Under the pieces are notes generated by a model. It saw nothing but the letters and a program-made list of their open reading frames with translations, was not told where the DNA came from and ran no database searches. A program made the translations under genes and the position numbers. DNA of 40,328 nt from Saccoglossus kowalevskii (lineage: Eukaryota > Hemichordata > Enteropneusta > Harrimaniidae): the NCBI RefSeq assembly GCF_000003605.2, contig NW_003125997.1, forward strand, positions 1 to 40,328, written 5' to 3'. Shown one piece after another: positions 34,251 to 40,328 of the stretch; position 1 is the first letter of the stretch, and every line of letters begins with the position of its first letter.

Positions 34251-35640
34251 ATGTGTACTGAAAAATACCATGGAAAACATTAGCCGAGGTACATGTAGTT
34301 CAGAACCCAACACAATGTGTACTAAAAAATACAATGGAAAACATTGGCCCAGGTAGTTCATCACCCAACACAATGTGTACTGAAAAATACCATGGAAAAT
34401 ATTGGCCCAGGTTGTTCAGTACCCAACACAATGTGTACTGAAATATACCATGGAAAACATTGGCCCAAGTTGTTCAAAACCCAACACAATGTGTACTGAA
34501 AAATACCATGGAAAACATTAACCGATGTAGTTCAGAACCCAACACAATGTGTACTGAAAAATACCATGGAAAACATTGGCCCAGGTAGTTCAGTATCCAA
34601 CACAATGTGTACTGAAAAATACCACGGAAAACATTAGCCCAGGTAGTTCAGTACCCAACACAATGTGTACTAAAAACTACCATGGAAAACATTCGCCCAG
34701 GTATTTCAGTATCCAACACAATGTGTACTGAAAAATACCATGGAAAGCATTGGCCCATGTAGTTCAGTATTCAACACAATGTGTACTGAAAAATAGCATG
34801 GAAAGCATTGACCCAGGTAGTTCAGTATCCAACATAATGTGTACTGAAAAATTCTATGAAAAACATTGGCCCAGGTAGTTCAGAACCCAACACAATGTGT
34901 ACTGAAAAATACCATGGAAAACATTAGCCCAGGTAGTTCAGAACCCAACACAATGTGTACTGAAATATACCATGGAAAACATTGGCCCAGGTAGTTCAGT
35001 ACCCAACACAATGTGTACTGTAAATTACCATGGAAAACATTGGCCCATGTAGTTCAGTACCCAACACAATGTGTACTAAAAATGCCATGGAAAATATTGG
35101 CACAGATTGTTCAGTATCCAACACAATGTGTTCTGAAAACTACCACGGAAAACATTAGCCCAGGTAGTTCAGTACCCAACACAATGTGTACTGAAAACTA
35201 CCATGGAAAGCATTGGCCCAGGTTGTTCAGTATTCAACACAATGTTTACTGAAAAATACAATGGAAAACGTTGGCCCATGTAGTTCAGTACCCAAAAATA
35301 ATGTGTAGTAAAAATGCCCTGGAAAATATTGGCCCAGGTTGTTCAGTACCCAACACAATGTGTATTGAAAATACCATGGAAAACATTAGCCCAGGTAGTT
35401 CAGAACCCAATACAATGTGTACTGAAAAATACCATGGAAAACATTGGCCCAGGTTGTTCAGTACCCAACACAATGTGTACTAAAAAATACCATGGAAAAC
35501 ATTGGCCCAGGTTGTTCAGTACTCAACACAATGTGTACTGAAATATACCATGGAAAACATTAGCCCAGGTTGTTCAGTACCCATTACAATGTGTACTGAA
35601 ATATACCATGGAAAATATTAGCCCAGGTAGTTCAGCACCC
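34251..35640 (+). repeat. T module, K start and copy of the window's left block
   Basis: T marker at 34,286 and K start at 35,015. At ~35,105-35,120 GGCACAGATTGTTCAGTA joins TCCAACACAATGTGTTCTG instead of CCCAACAC. From there ~35,111-35,641 repeats ~130-660 with few changes (such as AAAACGTTGG near 35,269). The two copies lie 34,981 bp apart. Confidence 0.85.
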
Positions 35641-36730
35641 AACACAATGTGTACTGAAAAATACCATGGAAAATATTGGCCCAGGTTGTTCAGTACCCAA
35701 CACAATGTGTACTGAAATATACCATGGAAAACATTGGCCCAGGTTGTTCAAAACTGAACACAATGTGTACTGAAAAATACCATGGAAAACATTAACCGAT
35801 GTAGTTCAGAACCCAACACAATGTGTACTGAAAAATACCATGGAAAACATTGGCCCAGGTAGTTCAGTATCCAACACAATGTGTACTGAAAAATACCACG
35901 GAAAACATTAGCCCAGGTATTTCAGTATCCAACACAATGTGTACTGAAAAATACCATGGAAAGCATTGGCCCAGGTAGTTCAGTATCCAACACAATGTGT
36001 ACTGAAAAATTCTATGAAAAACATTGGCCCAGGTCAGGTAGTTCAGAACCCAACACAATGTGTACTGAAAAATACCATGGAAAACATTAGCCCAGGTAGT
36101 TCAGAACCCAACACAATGTGTACTGAAATATACCATGGAAAACATTGGCCCAGGTAGTTCAGTACCCAACACAATGTGTACTGTAAATTACCATGGAAAA
36201 CATTGGCCCATGTAGTTCAGTACCCAACACAATGTGTACTAAAAATGCCATGGAAAATATTGGCACAGATTGTTCAGTACCCAACACAATGTGTACTGAA
36301 AAATACCATGGAAAACATTGGCCCAGGTAGTTCAGAACCCAGCTCTATGTGTACTGAAAAGTACCATGGAAAGCATTGGCCCAGGTTGTTCAGTATTCAA
36401 CACAATGTTTACTGAAAAATACAATGGAAAACATTGGCCCATGTAGTTCAGTACCCAAAAATAATTTGTAGTAAAAATGCCCTGGAAAATATTGGCCCAG
36501 GTTGTTCGGTGCTCAACACAATGTGTACTGAAAAATACCATGAAAAACATTGACCCAGGTAGTTCAGAACCCAGCACAATGTGTACTGAAAAATACCATG
36601 AACAGCATTGGCCCAGGTAGCGCAGTACCCTTCACAATGTGTACTGACAAATACCATTGAAAACATTAGCCCAGGTTGTTCAGTACTCAACACAATGTGT
36701 ACTGAAAACTACCATGGAAAACATTGGTCC
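35641..36730 (+). repeat. Short T' module and K module
   Basis: T' lacks the ACATGT monomer. It includes TCAAAACTGAAC (~35,750), TTAACCGATG, CCACGG directly joined to ATTTCAGTATCC (one monomer fewer than other T'), and CAGGTCAGGT at 36,030. K landmarks are at 36,178 and 36,341. It ends with a single ACCCTTC and ATTAGCCCAGGTTG. Confidence 0.83.
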
Positions 36731-37400
36731 AAGTTGTTCAGTACCCATTACAATGTGTACTGAAAAATACCATGGAAAACATTAGCCCAGGTAGTTTAGT
36801 ACCAAACACAATATGTACTGAAAACTACCATGGAAAACATTCGCCCAGGTAGTTCAGTATCCAACACAATGTGTACTGAAAAATACCATGGAAAACATTA
36901 GCCCAGGTAGTTCAGTACCCAACACAATGTCTACTAACAAATACCATGAAAAATATTGGCCCAGGTTGTTTAGTACCCAACAAAATATGTACTGAAAACT
37001 ACCATGGAAAACATTCGCCCAGGTAGTTCAGTACCCAACACAATGTGTACTGAAAAATATCATGAAAAACATTGGCCCAGGTAGTTCAGTATCCATAACA
37101 ATGTGTACTGAAAAATACCATGGAAAACATTGGCCCAGGTTGTTCAGTACCCAACACAATGTGTACTGAAATATACCATGGAAAATATTAGCCCAGGTTG
37201 TTAAGTAACCAACACAATGTGTACTGAAAAAATACCATGGAAAACATTAGCCCAGGTAGTTCAGTACCCAACACAATGTGTACTGAAAAATACCATGGAA
37301 AACATTAGCCCAGGTAGTTCAGTACCCAACACAATGTGTACTAAAAAATACCATGAAAAATATTGGCCCAGGTTGTTTAGTACCCAACACAATGTGTACT
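36731..37400 (+). repeat. S tract and mixed monomers
   Basis: S monomers with TTTAGTACCAAACACAATATG, a private ACAATGTCTACTAACAAATACC (~36,927) and AACAAAATATG. Next come TCAGTATCCATAAC and TTAAGTAACC monomers like those near 710-840, and a one-base-longer ACTGAAAAAATACC near 37,225. Confidence 0.8.
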
Positions 37401-38330
37401 GAAAAATACCATGGAAAACATTGGCCCAGGTAGTTCAGTACCCAACACAATGTGTACTGGAAAATACCATGGAAAACATTGGCCCAGGTAGTTCAGTATC
37501 CAACACAATGTGTACTAAAAATGCCATGGAAAGCATTGGCCCAGGTTGTTCAGTACTCAACACAAAGTTTACTGAAAAATACAATGGAAAAGATTGGCCC
37601 AGGTAGTTCAGTACCCAAAAATAATGTTTAGTAAAAATGCCATGGAAAATATTGTCCCAGGTTGTTCGGTGCTCAACACAATGTGTACTGAAAAATACCA
37701 TGGAAAACATTAACCCAGGTAGTTAAGAACCCAGCACAATGTGTACTGAAAAATACCATGAACAGCATTGACCCAGGTAGCGCAGTACCCTTCACAATGT
37801 GTACTGACAAATACCATTGAAAACATTACCCCAGGATGTTCAGTACTCAACACAATGTGTACTGAAAACTACCATGGAAAACATTGGTCCAAGTAGTTCA
37901 GAACCCAACACAATGTGTACTGAAAATACCATGGAAAGCATTGGCCCAGATAGTTCAGCACACAAGACAATGTGTACTGAAAAAAACCATGGAAAAATAT
38001 TATGGAAAACATTGGCCAAGGTAGTTCAGTGCCCAACACAATGTGTACTGAAAACTAACTTGGAAAATATTGGCCCAGATAGTTCAGTACCCAACACATT
38101 GTGTACAAAAACCTACCATGGAAAACATTGGCCCAGGTAGTTCAGAACCCACCACAATGTGTACTGAAAAATACCATGGAAAACATTGGTCCAGGTAGTT
38201 AAGAACCCACCACAATGTGTACTGAAAAATACGATGAACAGCATTGGCCCAGGTAGCGCAGTACCCTTCACAATGTGTACTGACAAATACCATTGAAAAC
38301 ATTACCCCAGGTGGTTCAGTACTCAACACA
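37401..38330 (+). repeat. B module with a two-monomer deletion, then X
   Basis: In B, ACTAAAAATGCCATGG (37,513 onward) passes directly to AAAGCATTGG and ACAAAGTTT (37,564), so the GGCACAGGTTG and AACCCAGC monomers (116 bp) are missing. X follows with the 13-bp duplication at 37,989. Positions ~37,741-38,155 match ~6945-7359 (offset 30,796), including the shared GCATTGACCC. Confidence 0.85.
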
Positions 38331-39090
38331 ATGTGTACTGAAAACTACCATGGAAAACATTCGCCCAGGTAGTTCAGTATCCAACACAATGTGTACTGAA
38401 AAATACCATGGAAAGCATTGGCCCAGGTAGTTCAGTATCCTACACAATGTGTACTGAAAACTACCACGGAAAACATTTGCCCAGGTAGTTTAGTACCAAA
38501 CACAATGTGTACTGAAAACTACCATGGAAAACATTAGCCCAGGTAGTTCAGTATCCAGCACAATGTGTACTGAAAACTACCATGGAAAACATTACCCCAG
38601 GTAGTTCAGTACCCAACACAATGTGTACTGAAAAATACCATGGAAAACATTAGCCCAGGTAGTTCAGTACCCAACACAATGTGTACTGAAAAATACCACG
38701 GAAAACATTTGCCCAGGTAGTTTAGTACCAAACACAATGTGTACTGAAAACTACCATGGAAAAAATTAGCCCAGGTAGTTCAGTATCCAACACAATGTGT
38801 ACTGAAAACTACCATGGAAAACATTAGCCCAGGTAGTTCAGTACCCAACACAATGTGTACTGAAAACTACCATGGAAAACATTAGCCCAGGTAGTTCAGT
38901 ACCCAACACAATGTGTACTGAAAAATACCATGGAAAATATTAGCCCAGGTAGTTCAGTACCCAACACAATGTGTACTGAAAAATACCATGGAAAACATTA
39001 GCCCAGTTAGTTCAGTACCCAACACAATGTGTACTGAAAAATACCATGGAAAACATTAGCCCAGGTAGTTCAGTACCCAACACAATGTGT
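38331..39090 (+). repeat. Y module plus consensus monomers
   Basis: TATCCTAC (38,436), CCACGG/ATTTGCCC, TATCCAGC and a second CCACGG, as in the other Y copies, with private ATTACCCCAGGTAG (~38,592), GAAAAAATTAGCCC (~38,758) and CCCAGTTAG (~39,003). The AACGCAATG monomer of the other long Y copies is absent or reverted. Confidence 0.83.
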
Positions 39091-40328
39091 ACTAAAAAAT
39101 ACCATGAAAAACATTGGCCCAGGTTGTTTAGTACCCAACACAATGTGTACTGAAAAATACCATGGAAAACATTGGCCCAGGTAGTTCAGTACCCAACACA
39201 ATGTGTACTTGAAAATACCATGGAAAACATTGGCCCAGGTAGTTCAGTATCCAACACAATGTGTACTAAAAATGCCATGGAAAATATTGGCACAGGTTGT
39301 TCGGTACCCAACACAATGTGTACTGAAAAATACCATGGAAAACATTGGCCCAGGTAGTTCAGAACCCAGCACAATGTGTACTGAAAAATACCATGGAAAG
39401 CATTGGCCCAGGTTGTTCAGTACTCAACACAAAGTTTACTGAAAAATACAATGGAAAACATTGGCCCAGGTAGTTCAGTACCCAAAAATAATGTGTAGTA
39501 AAAATGCCATGGAAAATATTGTCCCCGGTTGTTCGGTGCTCAACACAATGTGTACTGAAAAATACCATGGAAAACATTGACCCAGGTAGTTAAGAACCCA
39601 GCACAATGTGTACTGAAAAATACCATGAACAGCATTGACCCAGGTAGCGCAGTACCCTTCACAATGTGTACTGACAAATACCATTGAAAACATTACCCCA
39701 GGTTGTTCAGTACTCAACACAATGTGTACTGAAAACTACCATGGAAAACATTGGTCCAAGTAATTCGAACCCAACACAATGTGTACTGAAAATACCATGG
39801 AAAGCATTGGCCCAGATAGTTCAGCACACAAGACAATGTGTACTGAAAAAAACCATGGAAAAATATTATGGAAAACATTGGCCAAGGTAGTTCAGTGCCC
39901 AACACAATGTGTACTGAAAACTAACTTGGAAAATATTGGCCCAGATAGTTCAGTACCCAACACATTGTGTACAAAAAACTACCATGGAAAACATTGGCCA
40001 AGGTAGTTCAGAACCCACCACAATGTGTACTGAAAAATACCATGGAAAACATTGGTCCAGGTTGTTCAGTACCCAATACAATGTGTACTGAAAAATAACA
40101 TGGAAAACATTGGCCCAGGTAGTTCAGTACGCAACACAATGTGTACTGAAAATACCATGGAAAACATTGACCCAGGTAGTTAAGAACCCAGCACAATGTG
40201 TACTGAAAAATACGATGAACAGCATTGGCTCAGGTAGCTCAGAATCCTTCAGAATGTGTACTGACAAATACCATTGAAAACATTACCCCAGGTTGTTCAG
40301 TACTCAACACAATGTGTACTGAAAATGA
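39091..40328 (+). repeat. B and X modules at the right edge
   Basis: B landmarks run to ATTGTCCCCGG, shared with the copy near 4592, and TTCGGTGCTC (ACAAAGTTT 39,431). X follows, with GGTCCAAGTAATTCGAACCC (one C or A missing) and the 13-bp duplication at 39,855. The last 130 bases carry private changes (GGCTCAGGTAGCTCAGAATCC, TTCAGAATG), and the array continues past the window end. Confidence 0.83.

Larger units (their letters stand above)
1..40328 (+). repeat. 58-bp satellite array, entire window
   Basis: The window is a continuous head-to-tail array of a monomer of about 58 bp. The reference monomer 17351-17408 begins CCAACACAATGTGTACTG and continues through an A5 tract, TACCATGG, an A4 tract, CATTAGCCCAGG and TAGTTCAGTAC. 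Its GC content is about 40% and it has no CpG. Most monomers differ at a few recurrent sites: ATTAG/ATTGG/ATTCG, GGTAG/GGTTG, TCAGTACCC/TCAGAACCC/TCAGTATCC, ACTGAAAAATACC/ACTGAAAACTACC/ACTAAAAATGCC and CCATGG/CCACGG/CCATGA. Every monomer I read has the same orientation. Both window ends lie inside the array, so its full size is unknown. I see no inserted transposon, gene or unique spacer. The array form is directly visible; a heterochromatic location is inference. Confidence 0.98.

Noticed and set aside
1-40328. CRISPR array
   Set aside because: Repeats abut directly with no unique spacers, are 58 bp, number in the hundreds and have no cas genes nearby.
1-40328. Coding repeat protein (tandem-repeat antigen or silk-like gene)
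   Set aside because: The period is not a multiple of three, indels of 1, 5 and 13 bp occur, and stops recur in every frame within a few monomers.

Overview
The whole 40,328-base window is one satellite DNA family. It is an uninterrupted head-to-tail array of a monomer of about 58 bp (about 695 copies by 40,328/58), all in the same orientation, running off both ends of the window. I see no unique sequence, convincing gene, RNA gene, transposon, CRISPR array or telomere repeat. A clean reference monomer is 17351-17408: about 40% GC, no CpG, a central CCATGG, an A5 and an A4 tract, and an 8-bp inverted repeat (TTCAGTAC / GTACTGAA) spanning the monomer junction. An array this long and homogeneous points to a eukaryotic heterochromatic locus (centromeric, pericentromeric, subtelomeric or B-chromosome type). 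Nothing here identifies the species or which of these it is.

The array is a mosaic of higher-order repeat (HOR) modules, recognised by diagnostic monomer variants. The letters are mine. T carries a 6-bp ACATGT insertion (10 copies). K runs from a GTACTGTAAATTACC monomer (11 copies) through AGCTCTATG (9 copies) and TTCGGTGCTC to ACCCTTC. B carries ACAAAGTTTACTG (9 copies). X carries a 13-bp internal duplication (4 copies). Y carries TATCCTAC followed by CCACGG monomers. S is runs of near-consensus monomers. Z (12.19-14.55 kb) is a private subfamily with ACATTGTGTACAAA and CCGTGG.

Layout: 0-1.66 kb T-type; 1.66-2.34 K; 2.34-2.94 S; 2.94-3.69 T; 3.69-4.14 S; 4.14-5.31 two tandem B; 5.31-5.69 X; 5.69-6.4 Y; 6.4-7.38 second B+X; 7.38-7.99 B; 7.99-8.76 Y/S; 8.76-10.68 two tandem T; 10.68-11.22 S; 11.22-12.18 B remnant plus Y; 12.19-14.55 Z; 14.55-15.12 dimers; 15.12-20.15 T'-K-S-T-K-S; 20.15-21.34 K-S; 21.34-22.9 B/K chimera and Y; 22.9-24.44 T'-K; 24.44-25.86 chimera, dimers and Y; 25.86-28.26 B, a trimer array, Y, a 5-mer duplication and B; 28.26-31.85 mixed-K-S-T-K-S; 31.85-36.73 mixed-T-T'-K-T-mixed-T'-K; 36.73-40.33 S-B-X-Y-B-X.

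There is no gene network to describe. The biology is array evolution: nested tandem amplification (dimer, trimer, 5-, 6-, 7-, 9-, 10-, 15-, 16-, 25- and 34-mer periods), copying of modules over 3-35 kb, and chimeric junctions that fall in the CCATGG or GTTCAGTA segments. Short open frames occur on both strands only because 58 = 3x19+1 and some variants remove the monomer's stop codons. I do not treat them as genes.
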